A DNA stretch of 59,919 nt from Sphingomonadales bacterium (GTDB lineage: Bacteria > Pseudomonadota > Alphaproteobacteria > Sphingomonadales > Sphingomonadaceae). Of the stretch, positions 45,072 to 55,155 are shown in pieces (within the stretch, counting starts at the first letter, position 1; the number at the start of each line of letters is the position of its first letter). The notes below the pieces were generated by a model. That model worked only from the letters and a program-made list of their open reading frames with translations, was not told where the DNA came from and ran no database searches. The stretch covers positions 1-59,919 of the forward strand of contig JANYGX010000013.1 of the NCBI GenBank assembly GCA_025362295.1, written 5' to 3'. A program made the translations under genes and the position numbers.

Positions 45072-46229
45072 TCACGCCAATTGCAAACAGGCGATGAAAA
45101 AGCCATCGCAGCCATGCTGATCCGGCCTCAAACTCAGGCCAATCGGGCTTGTCGGGAATATGTTCGGCAAAACCGGGTAAAGGGTGAGGTTATTGTGCCG
45201 TGTGAGAGCCGCGCTGATCTGCTCTGACCCCTCGGCTGGCAAAATTGAGCACACTGCATAAACGATTCGCCCGCCAGGACGAATCAGCTTAACCGCCCGG
45301 TCAAGCACGTGTCGTTGAGTTTTCGTAACGTTTGCCAGCATGTCAGGCTTAAGCCGCAGTCTGGCTTCAGGGTTGCGCCGCCAGGTGCCGGAGCCCGTGC
45401 ACGGCGCATCAACCAGCACGATATCCGCCGTCTCATTTAGAGCGTCGGCATGCTGGTATGAAATGATTGTGGCCCCAGCACGGGCAATGCGCTGCTTCAT
45501 CCGATCCAATCTTGCCATATCAATATCGGCGGCTATCAGTGTGCCGCAGTTTTGCATCATCGCTGCCAGAGCGAGGGTTTTGCCCCCGGCACCAGCGCAA
45601 AGATCAATGACACGATCTCCCGGTTTAGCACCCGTCGCCAGCGCCACCAGCTGGCTCGCCTCATCCTGAATTTCTATGAGGCCCCGTTTGAACATATCAG
45701 TATTTTGCAAGGCTGTGCCCGATGGCAAGCGTATACCCAGAGGCGCAAAGGGTGTTGGTTCAGCCGCAATGTTTTGCCCAGCAAGTTCGTGCATAACCTG
45801 CTCCCGCGTGGCCTTCAGGCTGTTCACCCGCACGTCAAGGGGCGCACGCTGAAGCAATGCATGCATAAGTTCGGGAGATATCAAATCAGCTAACCATGAT
45901 ACGTGATGCGCAGGGATGGCCGCAATCCGCTCACGTTCATGGTCAGTCAAAGCTGGTGGAGCGTTGCGATCCTCGTATCCGAAAAAAGCGGCCGCATCCT
46001 TCTGACACGCCATGAGCAAGCGACCATCAAACGCATCTTCAGCCGCTGATGATCGGAGCGCTGCAAACACCAGAGCTCGCACAGCCGTTCGATCTTTCGA
46101 TCCGGCATAACGCCGGGTGCGAAAGTAATTGGCAAGGATGGTATCAGCGGCTGGCCCGTGGCTACGAACTGAGGTGAGAACACCGTCAAGAATTTCAATA
46201 GCCGCCTGAACGCGGGCAGGGGGCGTCAT
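45072..46229 (-). CDS. rsmB: RsmB-like rRNA (cytosine-5) methyltransferase
   Basis: A 385-residue SAM-dependent m5C methyltransferase. An N-terminal NusB-like helical domain (residues about 1-140) precedes the catalytic domain with SAM motif VIDLCAGAGGKTLAL, a DADALNET-type acidic motif and the two catalytic cysteines in VDAPCTGSGTWRRNP and VYAVCSILPAEG. It would modify 16S rRNA C967 or an equivalent base. It is 30 bases downstream of parE on the same strand. Confidence 0.88.
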   Translation of the reverse strand: MTPPARVQAAIEILDGVLTSVRSHGPAADTILANYFRTRRYAGSKDRTAVRALVFAALRSSAAEDAFDGRLLMACQKDAAAFFGYEDRNAPPALTDHERERIAAIPAHHVSWLADLISPELMHALLQRAPLDVRVNSLKATREQVMHELAGQNIAAEPTPFAPLGIRLPSGTALQNTDMFKRGLIEIQDEASQLVALATGAKPGDRVIDLCAGAGGKTLALAAMMQNCGTLIAADIDMARLDRMKQRIARAGATIISYQHADALNETADIVLVDAPCTGSGTWRRNPEARLRLKPDMLANVTKTQRHVLDRAVKLIRPGGRIVYAVCSILPAEGSEQISAALTRHNNLTLYPVLPNIFPTSPIGLSLRPDQHGCDGFFIACLQLA

Positions 46230-46259
46230 GCGCCAGCAGGGCAGGCATTGTTGTCTGGC

Positions 46260-48233
46260 TCAAACATCAACCGCCTCCACAAATTTCGCATTTGCCTGAA
46301 TAAAATCGTAGCGATGCTCCGGGTTGCGGCCCATGAGTCGCTCGACGAGATCGCGCACACTGGCACGCTCTTCATATTCTTCTGGTAGCGTCACTCTCAG
46401 CAACGTGCGGTTGGCAAGATCCATGGTGGTCTCTTTCAGCTGCACCGCAGGCATTTCACCAAGACCTTTGAAACGCGACACCTCGACCTTTTTGCCCTTG
46501 AAGGTTGTTTTCTCAAGCTCAGCCTTGTGATCATCATCGCGCGCGTATTTCACCACGCCGCCAGCCGCCAGCCGATAGAGTGGCGGTTGGGCCAGATACA
46601 CCCGACCCTCACGCACAATCGCTGGCATCTCCTGAAAGAAAAAAGTCATGAGCAAAGTAGCAATATGTGCCCCGTCCACATCAGCATCGGTCATGATGAT
46701 GATGCGCTCATAACGCAAGTGTGCCGGGCTGCATTTGTCACGAAGGCCACAGCCGAGCGCCTGCCCCAGATCCTGAATTTCTGAATTGGCACGAATTTTA
46801 TCGAGCGTGGCCGAGGCGACATTTAGAATTTTCCCACGTATCGGAAGCACAGCCTGAAAGCGCCGGTCGCGCGCTTGCTTGGTCGAGCCGCCAGCGCTTT
46901 CGCCCTCTACAATAAACAGTTCAGTGCCTGCAGGCCCATCGTTGCTGCAATCGGTGAGCTTGCCGGGCAGGCGCAGATTGCGTTTGTTGGTGGCCGTTTT
47001 ACGCTGCACATCTTTTTCAGCCCGGCGTGCCAGCCGCTCATCAACACGATCAAGAATATAACCAAGCAGTGCCTTGCCGCGCTCTTGATTGTCAGCCAGC
47101 CAATGATCAAAATTATCCTTGATGACTGTATCGACAAGTTTCGTAGCTTCCGGTGATGTCAACCGGTCTTTGGTTTGAGATTGAAAAGTCGGGTTGCGCA
47201 GAAACATCGATAGCATAATTTCGGCACCACCCAGCACGTCTTCCGGTGTGATCTGATCGGCTTTTTTCTGGCTCACCATACTGCCAAAATTTTTCAGCGA
47301 GCGTGTGAGTGCAGAGCGGAGGCCCGCTTCGTGCGTGCCACCTTGCGGTGTCGGGATGGTGTTGCAATAATAGGAGCCGCCGCCATCGGTATACAACGGG
47401 AATGCCACCGCCCATTCCACTCTGCCACTGCCATCACTGAAATCGCCGTTTCCAGAAAACAAATTTGCAGTGGCGCATTCGCGTCCGGCGATCTGTTCAT
47501 TCAGGTGATCAGCAAGTCCGCCAGGAAAATGAAACACAGCTTCAGCTGGCACATCCTCGCCGCGCAGCAAACTCTCATCACACTTCCACCGAATTTCAAC
47601 ACCGGAAAACAAATAGGCTTTTGAGCGCGCCAGCCGGTAAAGCCGCGACGGCTTCCAATGCACGCTCGTATCAAATATTTTCAATTCCGGTTTAAAACTG
47701 ATTTTTGTACCGCGCCGGTTGGGTGCGGCCCCTACATTTTTTAATTTCGATGTGGGTGCGCCGTGCGCATAGCTTTGCCGCCACAGGGTGCGGTCACGTG
47801 CCACCTCGACCACAAACAGATCAGAAAGCGCATTCACAACCGATATACCCACACCGTGCAAACCGCCTGCTGTCGCATAGGCTTTGTCAGTGAACTTGCC
47901 ACCGGAATGCAGCATGGTAAGAATAACCTCTAGGGCTGACTTGGATTTGAATTTTGGATGCGGATCAATCGGGATGCCGCGACCATTGTCCGAGATGGTC
48001 AGCGTGCCATCCGCTGCCAAATCGATTTCTATGCGGTTGGCATGGCCGGCTACGGCTTCATCCATGGCATTATCAAGCACTTCGGCGGCGAGATGATGCA
48101 AGGCACGCTCGTCCGTACCGCCAATGTACATGCCGGGCCTGCGCCGTACTGGCTCCAATCCTTCAAGAACTTCAATGTCTTTGGCGGTGTAGGCACCGCT
48201 GGCGGCATTCGCTTTATCAAATAAATCTGTCAT
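46260..48233 (-). CDS. parE: DNA topoisomerase IV subunit B
   Basis: ATPase subunit that, with ParC, decatenates daughter chromosomes. The 657-residue protein has the GHKL ATPase motifs EVLDNAMDEAVAGHA, ISDNGRGIPID and GGLHGVGISVVNALS. The TOPRIM domain has FIVEGESAGGSTKQARDR and MTDADVDGAHI, and the C-terminus shows YKGLGEM-type motif RFKGLGEMPA. QDLGQALGCG and the short C-terminal tail mark ParE rather than GyrB. No parC in the window. Confidence 0.94.
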   Translation of the reverse strand: MTDLFDKANAASGAYTAKDIEVLEGLEPVRRRPGMYIGGTDERALHHLAAEVLDNAMDEAVAGHANRIEIDLAADGTLTISDNGRGIPIDPHPKFKSKSALEVILTMLHSGGKFTDKAYATAGGLHGVGISVVNALSDLFVVEVARDRTLWRQSYAHGAPTSKLKNVGAAPNRRGTKISFKPELKIFDTSVHWKPSRLYRLARSKAYLFSGVEIRWKCDESLLRGEDVPAEAVFHFPGGLADHLNEQIAGRECATANLFSGNGDFSDGSGRVEWAVAFPLYTDGGGSYYCNTIPTPQGGTHEAGLRSALTRSLKNFGSMVSQKKADQITPEDVLGGAEIMLSMFLRNPTFQSQTKDRLTSPEATKLVDTVIKDNFDHWLADNQERGKALLGYILDRVDERLARRAEKDVQRKTATNKRNLRLPGKLTDCSNDGPAGTELFIVEGESAGGSTKQARDRRFQAVLPIRGKILNVASATLDKIRANSEIQDLGQALGCGLRDKCSPAHLRYERIIIMTDADVDGAHIATLLMTFFFQEMPAIVREGRVYLAQPPLYRLAAGGVVKYARDDDHKAELEKTTFKGKKVEVSRFKGLGEMPAVQLKETTMDLANRTLLRVTLPEEYEERASVRDLVERLMGRNPEHRYDFIQANAKFVEAVDV

Positions 48234-48304
48234 GGCGCGGGCTTACAGGAAAGCCGTGGTCAAACGCAAGCCATGGTGAACAAAAAGGGATCGTTGTAAT
48301 AAAC

Positions 48305-48823
48305 TTAAAACAAATCGGCTATCATATCATCAATTTGCTTTTGGTCTGCGCCACTCGTGCTGGTGTTTATAATGCGGCTCAGTCTCATAATGGCATCCTG
48401 AACCTCGATAGCCAGCGCACGGCCAGCCTCACACACAGATCTGTTTATGCCCTGCTCCGAGGCTTTTAACAAACTTTTCAATCCAATCTTGATCATGCCA
48501 TCAAGTTCTCGAATCTGAGCATCAAAACGGTTTCTGATTCGGCATGCTGTATTTTGATAAGCGGCGATCACTGCATCAGCATCATGAAAGCCGGATTTCA
48601 AGAAATGCTCCTCATACCCGCATGGCTGCCATGTCTTCAAGTCGTCAAGGCCTTCCGGCCAATCTGTTAACATTTCCAAGATCATGGCAATTTCGTTGAA
48701 TTGATTGAGAAAATCCGTTGACAGATGTGTGCGCGGGTTAAGCGATATTCGTCCAAAAATACTGAGCGCTGTGGCCTCGCTATGCACGTCGTTTTTATCC
48801 AGCATTGTTGCGCTGCCGCTCAT
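48305..48823 (-). CDS. Hypothetical protein
   Basis: I do not recognise this 172-residue cytoplasmic protein. It is largely helical, with LSIFGRISLNPRTHLSTDFL, a central GYEEHFLKSGFHDADAVIAAYQ segment and QKQIDDMIADLF at the end; no signal or membrane segment. The pattern of long amphipathic helices with a conserved-looking His/Asp pair could be a chemotaxis- or phosphorelay-associated bundle, but that is a guess. The start at 48823 follows AGAGGA; a longer frame to 48913 lacks support. Divergent from the porin gene. Confidence 0.65.
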   Translation of the reverse strand: MSGSATMLDKNDVHSEATALSIFGRISLNPRTHLSTDFLNQFNEIAMILEMLTDWPEGLDDLKTWQPCGYEEHFLKSGFHDADAVIAAYQNTACRIRNRFDAQIRELDGMIKIGLKSLLKASEQGINRSVCEAGRALAIEVQDAIMRLSRIINTSTSGADQKQIDDMIADLF

Positions 48824-48995
48824 GGCATGGTTCCTCTTGGTCGTTATACAGCAAAAATACCCTGAATTCGGTAAATTTAGGATTAATCCACATAAATTGT
48901 GCAGGTGCAGCAATTTGTGCTTTGCAAATTGTTTAGATTTGGGCAGTATTCACCAGTCTTGGGAAAGTCATCATCAACACTCACGGAGATAGTGA

Positions 48996-50216
48996 ATGAA
49001 TTACAACCTCAAGACTTCTATGCCTGTTTTAGCTGTGGCAAGCTTATTCATGGCGTCCGTTGCTTGCGCACAGGACGCTACCAAAGCCAGTGATACCGCC
49101 GCAGCTACTGCTGCTGCATCACCCACTGCGCCCGCCTCTCCAGCCTTGTCGCCAGCTATGGCCGGACCATTGGCGTATAGTGCAAAGCCACTATCTTTTG
49201 ATCTGGGGCCATTAGGCAACAAGGTTTATGTTACAGGCGTAGCAAGCGGCATTGCGTTGGCGCAGAGTCACGCTTTGCCAAGCCCAGTTGATAACAAATC
49301 ACTGGTTGATATAACCAACGGACAGGTGTTCATCCAAAAAGTTGATGGGCAATTTCAGTATTTTGCGCAGGTTGGCATTTATTCACTGCCGTCAATTGGA
49401 TTTGCCTACGGTAAAGCAGCGGCTACTACAGGTGCGACGTACGGTGCGTTGCCCCAAGCATTTTTGAAATGGGCACCGACCGACAGCTTTTCCATTCAAG
49501 TCGGCAAACTGCCAACGCTTATCGGTGCGGAGTATACATTTTCTTTTGAAAACCTAAATGTCGAACGTGGCCTGCTTTGGGGTCAGGAAAACGCCGTTAA
49601 TCGCGGTGTCCAGGTAAATTATACCAAAGGGCCGCTGGCGTTGTCGGTATCGTGGAATGATAATTTCTATTCCAACAAGTTCTCTGCGGTGTCTGCTTTG
49701 GCAGCGTGGACTGTCAACAGCTCCAACAGTGTCGCCTTTGTTTTCAGTGCAAACACCAAGAAGACAACAATTGCGACTGGAGCGACTCCCCTTTTCCAGA
49801 ATAATCAGCAGACATATAACCTGATTTATACATATAATTCCGGTAATGTGTTTCTACAGCCGTATGTTCAGTATACACATGTGCCGACTTTGGGTGCACT
49901 TGGCACCACATCGTCTTCGACGTTTGGTGCCGCCTTGCTGGCAAAATATACCGTTGACAAACACTTCAGCCTGCCAGCGCGTGTGGAATATATCAGCTCC
50001 AATGGCGATACTGTGACAGGTGTTAATCTGCTTGGCTATGGCATTGGCAGCAAGGCGTGGTCTTTCACTGTCACGCCAACTTACCTATTTAACAATGTCT
50101 TCGGACGCATCGAAGGTAGTTATGTTAAAGCCACCAGCGCAACCGGCGGCTTTGGTCCACTTGGCCTCGACACTTCGCAAGCCCGCATTCTGATTGAAGG
50201 CGGTGTGGTTTTTTAA
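48996..50216 (+). CDS. Outer-membrane porin (OmpL/BBP2-like)
   Basis: A 406-residue beta-barrel protein with a signal peptide ending ASVACA, a low-complexity Ala/Pro/Thr linker (about residues 27-60), and amphipathic strands to a C-terminal aromatic (GGVVF). The motif GLLWGQENAVNRGVQVNYT and VSWNDNFYSNKF are typical of the putative beta-barrel porin-2 family. It would form a passive channel in the outer membrane. GGAG precedes the ATG by seven bases, and a strong terminator follows, so it is monocistronic and probably well expressed. Confidence 0.82.
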   Translation: MNYNLKTSMPVLAVASLFMASVACAQDATKASDTAAATAAASPTAPASPALSPAMAGPLAYSAKPLSFDLGPLGNKVYVTGVASGIALAQSHALPSPVDNKSLVDITNGQVFIQKVDGQFQYFAQVGIYSLPSIGFAYGKAAATTGATYGALPQAFLKWAPTDSFSIQVGKLPTLIGAEYTFSFENLNVERGLLWGQENAVNRGVQVNYTKGPLALSVSWNDNFYSNKFSAVSALAAWTVNSSNSVAFVFSANTKKTTIATGATPLFQNNQQTYNLIYTYNSGNVFLQPYVQYTHVPTLGALGTTSSSTFGAALLAKYTVDKHFSLPARVEYISSNGDTVTGVNLLGYGIGSKAWSFTVTPTYLFNNVFGRIEGSYVKATSATGGFGPLGLDTSQARILIEGGVVF

Positions 50217-50256
50217 ACGACATGCTGACTATCTAATTTGCCCTCAAAAACCATGT

Positions 50257-50290
50257 GAGCCAGGCACTGTTTGTCTGGCTCCTTTTTTTT
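50257..50290 (+). terminator. Rho-independent terminator after the porin gene
   Basis: GAGCCAGGCA (50257-50266) pairs with TGTCTGGCTC (50272-50281) over a five-base loop with one G-U pair, followed by C and eight Ts. It is 40 bases after the porin stop. It covers a GTG at 50255 that could otherwise be taken as the start of the next gene, arguing for the later ATG. Confidence 0.92.
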
Positions 50291-50305
50291 GCTATTGTAG
50301 CATGT

Positions 50306-51040
50306 ATGAGAACAAACAAAGAATTTTGGTCTATTAGTATTTTAATGGCATTATTATGGAATACCCCAATCTGGGCGAGAGTAAGCGTATCAGGCAGCAT
50401 TGGCATAGTTTCTGAAGATCGTTATCGTGGTGTATCGCTGACAGATAAACAGCTTGCCCCACAAGCCAGTCTGACAATCGAGCAACGTGGATTTTATCTT
50501 TCAACCTTTCTCACGCCAGATAAAGCGTACGGTGGCAGTGAAGTCGATATATCCGGCGGCTATTCAAGAAAGTTTGGGGAGGTAACCGCTGATATTGGCG
50601 TGCTTGGATATCTGTTTCCGCAAGGTGGCTCGCTTAATCTTGGATCGCTGGATTATTTTGAGGTCTATGGCTCACTGGCCAAAACCTATGGGCCAGTCAC
50701 AACCAAGCTTGGCTTGAACTACGCCCCGCCTCAAACCAATGTCAAAAACGGGTCATTAAAACCGCCAGTGCGGGATAATTTTTACGTTTATGCAAATATG
50801 TCGGGTCATATTCCAGCCTCACCGTTCAATCTGAATTTAACCGTAGGGCGTGAGACGGGAGCATTTGCTTATGTGGCGAGAGGCAGCAAGATCGACTGGA
50901 ATTTTGGCCTGAGCATGGTTTTTTATGGTCTGACCGGTTCAGTATCCTATGTTGGCAATACAGCACCGGCTTATTTCTCCAAAACAAGCAAAAATTTAAC
51001 CAGCCATACAGCTGTCATTTCTGTCACGAAATATTTTTAG
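50306..51040 (+). CDS. TorF-family putative porin
   Basis: A 244-residue beta-barrel protein. It starts MRTNKEFWSISILM with a signal peptide cut after PIWA; a GTG at 50255 was rejected because it lies in the preceding terminator. Family marks are SEDRYRGVSLTDKQLAPQASL, DISGGYSRKFGEV and a C-terminal strand AVISVTKYF ending in Phe. TorF-like proteins are outer-membrane barrels of unclear substrate. Its promoter must lie in the 50217-50305 gap or transcription reads through the terminator. Confidence 0.82.
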   Translation: MRTNKEFWSISILMALLWNTPIWARVSVSGSIGIVSEDRYRGVSLTDKQLAPQASLTIEQRGFYLSTFLTPDKAYGGSEVDISGGYSRKFGEVTADIGVLGYLFPQGGSLNLGSLDYFEVYGSLAKTYGPVTTKLGLNYAPPQTNVKNGSLKPPVRDNFYVYANMSGHIPASPFNLNLTVGRETGAFAYVARGSKIDWNFGLSMVFYGLTGSVSYVGNTAPAYFSKTSKNLTSHTAVISVTKYF

Positions 51041-51114
51041 CGCTTATTGTTTTGTTTATGCGGTTGGCCTTTGCTAGAAGGCCTGCAGTCAAACTTTATC
51101 TTTTTGAGTGATTT

Positions 51115-51915
51115 ATGTCCGTTCGTTCCACTTTGATCTCTGTTATGGAACGCGCCGCTCGGCGTGTTGCCCCCCAATTGCGTCGCGATTTCGGTGAGGT
51201 GGAGAATTTACAGGTCTCCAACAAAGGTCCTGCTGATTTTGTCAGTCAAGCTGATTTGCGAGCCGAGGCGACTTTACGGGAAGATTTATCCAAAGCACGG
51301 CCAGAATGGGGCTTTCTGCTTGAAGAGGCAGGTGCGGTCGAGGGTCAAGCCGATATGCCGCGCTGGATTGTCGATCCACTTGATGGAACAACCAACTTTC
51401 TTCATGGTATTCCACACTTTTGCGTATCGATAGCGGTTGAGGAGGCCGGTGAGCTGACCTCAGCCATGATCTATAACCCTATCACAGATGAAAGTTTCTG
51501 GGCTGAAAAGGGCAAGGGTGCCTGGCTGGGTGAGCGACGTTTGCGCGTGTCGGCACGGCGCGACCTTGGCACAGCTATTTTTGCCACCGGCATACCTTTT
51601 AAAGGGCACGGCAAGCATGAGGACTTTCACCGAGTTTTGACCGCCATTACCCCGCAAGTGGCTGGTATCAGGCGTTTTGGGGCAGCCGCACTTGATCTCG
51701 CCTGGCTCGCTGCTGGCCGCTATGACGGGTATTGGGAGGACAGTATACAACCGTGGGATATGGCCGCAGGTATACTTATGGTGCGCGAGGCAGGCGGATT
51801 GATCACAGATTATGATGGTGGCACAAACATGATGGCGAGTGGGTCCATCATTGCAGCCAATCCAAATCTGCACGCAAACCTTACCGGATTGGTATTACAA
51901 GGGTTGCAACGCTGA
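51115..51915 (+). CDS. suhB: Inositol-1-monophosphatase (SuhB-like)
   Basis: A 266-residue Mg-dependent phosphatase with FLLEEAG, WIVDPLDGTTNFLHGIPHFCVSIA and the third metal motif SIQPWDMAAGILMVREAGG, all ligands present. SuhB also binds RNA polymerase/NusA complexes in E. coli and supports rRNA synthesis. The domain is a distant relative of the HisN half of the fusion gene at 38962-40869, but the GTTNFLHG loop marks it as SuhB. Followed by gtrA after two bases. Confidence 0.92.
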   Translation: MSVRSTLISVMERAARRVAPQLRRDFGEVENLQVSNKGPADFVSQADLRAEATLREDLSKARPEWGFLLEEAGAVEGQADMPRWIVDPLDGTTNFLHGIPHFCVSIAVEEAGELTSAMIYNPITDESFWAEKGKGAWLGERRLRVSARRDLGTAIFATGIPFKGHGKHEDFHRVLTAITPQVAGIRRFGAAALDLAWLAAGRYDGYWEDSIQPWDMAAGILMVREAGGLITDYDGGTNMMASGSIIAANPNLHANLTGLVLQGLQR

Positions 51916-51917
51916 AC

Positions 51918-52337
51918 ATGATTTTATTGGATGGTTTTAGTCGGCTACCTCCGTTTTTGAGGTTTTGTGTGGTCGGCAGCGTCGTGTTTGTAATTGGCAG
52001 CACGATTTTGTATCTGGAAATTCATGAGCTGGGCATGAATCCGTTCTGGGCGCAATTCCCTATGCTTTTATTAAGTATGACATGCTCGTGGTTGCTCAAC
52101 CGATGGCTGACTTTCCGGGCCAAGAGCGGCCTGACCTGGTGGCGTGAATGGTTTCGTTTCATGATTGTGAATGGCATTGGCGCTATAATCAGCTCTGGTA
52201 CATACACACTTATTCTATTTTTAACCCATAAGTCGAGTTTCATGCCGTATTTTGCTTTGGGGGTTGGCACTTTGGTGGCGCTGAGTTGGAACTACCTTGG
52301 TTCCAAACATGTTGTTTGGCGTGGACACAGAGGCTGA
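51918..52337 (+). CDS. GtrA-family membrane protein
   Basis: A 139-residue protein with four hydrophobic segments, of the GtrA family of flippase-like small membrane proteins (FLRFCVVGSVVFVIGS; SWLLNRWLTFRAKSG; SWNYLGSKHVVWRG). GtrA proteins move lipid-linked sugars across the inner membrane. No glycosyltransferase GtrB is next to it; it is coupled only to suhB. Substrate unknown. Confidence 0.88.
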   Translation: MILLDGFSRLPPFLRFCVVGSVVFVIGSTILYLEIHELGMNPFWAQFPMLLLSMTCSWLLNRWLTFRAKSGLTWWREWFRFMIVNGIGAIISSGTYTLILFLTHKSSFMPYFALGVGTLVALSWNYLGSKHVVWRGHRG

Positions 52338-52425
52338 GACTATCTGGGGCTGAGGCGATCTGGCTCTTGCGCGTTTTGAAGTGTTTGGTAATAGACTATT
52401 GCGTTAAAGTACAAAGGATTTTCAA

Positions 52426-52803
52426 GTGCCGCACGTCGCTGCCCAATATCTACCGGTCCTAATTTTTTTGGGAATTGCAATATTTTTTTCGTGCTTGTTT
52501 GTAGGGTTGCCAATCATTCTGGCCAATTTGGGCGGATTCGCCAATCCGGACTCGGAAAAACTATCGGCGTATGAATGTGGTTTTGAGCCATTTGAGGACG
52601 CGCGCGGCAAGTTTGACGTTCGGTTCTATCTGGTCGCTATATTGTTTATCATATTTGACCTTGAGGTTGCTTTCCTGTTTCCATGGGCTGTTTCATTGAG
52701 GGCTGTTGGCGTGTTTGGCTGGGCTTCCATGATGGTATTTCTAGGCGTTTTAACCGTCGGCTTTATATACGAATGGAAAAAAGGAGCTCTCGAATGGGAG
52801 TAG
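52426..52803 (+). CDS. nuoA: NADH-quinone oxidoreductase subunit A
   Basis: Membrane-arm subunit of complex I with three transmembrane helices. The 125-residue protein has the conserved loop [24 protein letters not shown] and [12 protein letters not shown]. Start is GTG at 52426, after AAAGGA. It begins the nuo operon; the promoter should lie in the 88-base gap after gtrA. Its end overlaps nuoB by ten bases. Confidence 0.95.
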   Translation: MPHVAAQYLPVLIFLGIAIFFSCLFVGLPIILANLGGFANPDSEKLSAYECGFEPFEDARGKFDVRFYLVAILFIIFDLEVAFLFPWAVSLRAVGVFGWASMMVFLGVLTVGFIYEWKKGALEWE

Positions 52804-53321
52804 ATATTTTAGCACCTGTTGAACACGATCAGGCTTTTATGACTGATCTCGGCAACGATTTAACAGAAAAGGGCTTTATAACAGCGGCGTCAGAAGACCT
52901 TATAACGTGGGCACGCACTGGCTCTTTGTGGTGGATGACGTTTGGTCTGGCATGTTGTGCGGTCGAGATGATGCACACTTCAATGCCGCGTTACGATCTT
53001 GAGCGTTTTGGCGTGGTGCCACGCGCTTCCCCGCGTCAATCAGACGTGATGATAGTAGCAGGGACACTCACAAACAAAATGGCACCGGCTATGCGCAAGG
53101 TTTACGACCAAATGTCCGAACCGCGTTATGTGATATCTATGGGCAGCTGCGCAAATGGTGGCGGTTACTATCACTATAGCTACTCTGTAGTACGCGGCTG
53201 CGATCGGATTGTGCCAGTCGATATTTACGTGCCTGGGTGCCCGCCGACAGCAGAGGCTTTGCTTTACGGCATCTTGCAGTTGCAAAAGAAAATAAGGCGC
53301 ACAGGGACAATCGTGCGATGA
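52794..53321 (+). CDS. nuoB: NADH-quinone oxidoreductase subunit B
   Basis: Peripheral-arm subunit carrying the terminal [4Fe-4S] cluster N2. The 175-residue protein contains [11 protein letters not shown] with the tandem cysteines, [12 protein letters not shown] and [14 protein letters not shown], giving all four ligands. The true start at 52794 (MGVDIL) was taken in preference to an upstream frame that runs within nuoA. Overlaps nuoA by ten and nuoC by four bases. Confidence 0.96.
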   Translation: MGVDILAPVEHDQAFMTDLGNDLTEKGFITAASEDLITWARTGSLWWMTFGLACCAVEMMHTSMPRYDLERFGVVPRASPRQSDVMIVAGTLTNKMAPAMRKVYDQMSEPRYVISMGSCANGGGYYHYSYSVVRGCDRIVPVDIYVPGCPPTAEALLYGILQLQKKIRRTGTIVR

Positions 53322-53953
53322 CCGCCGTTTTGAGTGTCAAAAATGATAAACTATTGCTGCTCGCTGAAACTTTCGGTGAAAAGGCAACAATGGCTTACGG
53401 CGAACTCACACTCACGGTGCCGGCAGCCGAAATTATCGATACTTTAAAACAATTGCGTGATGGACCAGACACATTATGCAAAACACTGATCGATATTTCC
53501 GGCGTCGATTATCTGGATCGTCCGGAACGCTTTGATATTGTTTATCATTTGCTTAGTTATAAACACAACTTGCGTGTTCGTGTGCGCATTTGTACGGATG
53601 AAAGTTCGCCTGTGCCATCTGTGGTATCAGTGTTTCCATCCGCTGATTGGTATGAACGTGAAATCTGGGACTTATACGGCGTAGCGTTTGAAGGCCATCC
53701 GGATTTACGACGCATATTAACGGATTACGGTTTTAGTGGCCACCCGCTGCGCAAAGATTTTCCGCTGACCGGCTATGTTGAGCTTCGCTATTCAGAAGAG
53801 CACAAGCGAGTGGTTTATGAACCAGTGACTTTAACACAGGATTTCCGTCAGTTTGATTTTTTATCACCTTGGGAGGGTGCAAAATATGTGCTGCCTACCG
53901 ACATAAAATTGGGCGATGAGAAGGCAGTAGTGCCTGCGATGGAGAAGAAATAA
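53318..53953 (+). CDS. nuoC: NADH-quinone oxidoreductase subunit C
   Basis: Peripheral-arm structural subunit near the quinone site. The 211-residue protein shows [21 protein letters not shown], the signature [32 protein letters not shown] region, and [14 protein letters not shown]. It is separate from nuoD, as in most alphaproteobacteria. It starts in an ATGA overlap with nuoB, and its TAA shares one base with the nuoD ATG. Confidence 0.95.
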   Translation: MTAVLSVKNDKLLLLAETFGEKATMAYGELTLTVPAAEIIDTLKQLRDGPDTLCKTLIDISGVDYLDRPERFDIVYHLLSYKHNLRVRVRICTDESSPVPSVVSVFPSADWYEREIWDLYGVAFEGHPDLRRILTDYGFSGHPLRKDFPLTGYVELRYSEEHKRVVYEPVTLTQDFRQFDFLSPWEGAKYVLPTDIKLGDEKAVVPAMEKK

Positions 53954-55155
53954 TGGCAGACATTGATCCCCCCGCCAAGAAAACGGCGATGATTGACAAT
54001 TACACAATCAATTTTGGCCCGCAGCATCCGGCTGCGCATGGTGTGCTGCGCATGGTGATGGAGCTCGATGGTGAAATCATTGAGCGTATCGATCCTCATA
54101 TTGGCTTGCTGCATCGGGGCACCGAAAAGCTTATCGAGCAGAAAACCTATCTACAGGCGATCCCGTACTTCGACCGGCTCGATTATGTGTCGCCCATGTG
54201 TCAAGAACACGCTTTTGCACTCGCTGTTGAAAAATTAATGCAGCTTGAGGTGCCAATACGCGGGCAATATTTGCGCGTTATGTGGTCGGAGATTACACGC
54301 ATTGCGAATCATTTAATGAATGTTTGTACCCATGCCATGGATGTAGGTGCCATCACACCCATTCTGTGGGGCTTTGAAGAGCGTGAAAAAATCATGGTGT
54401 TTTACGAGCGGGTGAGTGGCGCACGATTGCACGCGGCCTACTTTCGCCCCGGCGGTGTGCACCAGGATATGCCAGCGGGCCTCGCTGAAGACATCTATAA
54501 GTGGACGGAAACTTTCCCGAAAGTTTTGCAAGCCGTCTATGACATCACCTGCCACAACCGCATTTTCAAGCAGCGCAATGTCGGTATCGGCGTGGTGAGT
54601 GCGGAAGATGCCATGGCGCGGGGATTTTCCGGTGCTATGCTTCGTGGTTCAGACGTGCCGTGGGATTTGCGCAAAAGCCAGCCTTATGATGTATACGATA
54701 AGGTGGACTTTGATGTGGTGGTTGGCAAAGCAGGCGATTGCTACGATCGTTACGTGCTGCGATTTGAGGAAATGAAGCAAAGCCTCCGCATCATCCGCCA
54801 GTGCATCGAAAATTTGCCATCTGGGCCTGTGTCATCGCTTGATCGAAAAGTGGTACCGCCAAAACGCGCAGAGATGAAAAACTCGATGGAAGCGCTAATT
54901 CATCACTTCAAGCTGTACACTGAAGGCTACAAAGTGCCCGCCGGAGAAGTCTACGCAGCCGTTGAAGCGCCAAAGGGTGAGTTTGGCGTGTATCTGGTCT
55001 CGGATGGTAGCAACAAGCCGTATCGCTGCAAATTGCGAGCGCCCGGCTTTGTGCATTTGTCGGCGATGGATTATTTGTGCAAGGGGCACATGCTGGCTGA
55101 TGCACCGGCGGTGCTTGGCAGTATGGATATCGTGTTTGGCGAGGTGGACCGATAA
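53953..55155 (+). CDS. nuoD: NADH-quinone oxidoreductase subunit D
   Basis: The 49-kDa homolog lining the quinone cavity with NuoB. The 400-residue protein has [43 protein letters not shown] and [22 protein letters not shown]. His and Tyr of the quinone site (GPQHPAAHG and the YFDRLDY Tyr) are present. The Asp codon use is GAT-rich (about 14 GAT to 7 GAC in the stretch counted), like the rest of the native operon. Coupled to nuoC and nuoE by one-base overlaps. Confidence 0.96.
   Translation: MADIDPPAKKTAMIDNYTINFGPQHPAAHGVLRMVMELDGEIIERIDPHIGLLHRGTEKLIEQKTYLQAIPYFDRLDYVSPMCQEHAFALAVEKLMQLEVPIRGQYLRVMWSEITRIANHLMNVCTHAMDVGAITPILWGFEEREKIMVFYERVSGARLHAAYFRPGGVHQDMPAGLAEDIYKWTETFPKVLQAVYDITCHNRIFKQRNVGIGVVSAEDAMARGFSGAMLRGSDVPWDLRKSQPYDVYDKVDFDVVVGKAGDCYDRYVLRFEEMKQSLRIIRQCIENLPSGPVSSLDRKVVPPKRAEMKNSMEALIHHFKLYTEGYKVPAGEVYAAVEAPKGEFGVYLVSDGSNKPYRCKLRAPGFVHLSAMDYLCKGHMLADAPAVLGSMDIVFGEVDR

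Noticed and set aside
46260-48233. Annotation as gyrB
   Set aside because: The length, lack of the GyrB insert and the QDLGQALGCG stretch fit ParE better.
50255-50305. N-terminal extension of the TorF-like gene from the GTG at 50255
   Set aside because: It lies inside the strong terminator of the preceding porin gene, and the later ATG gives a clean signal peptide.
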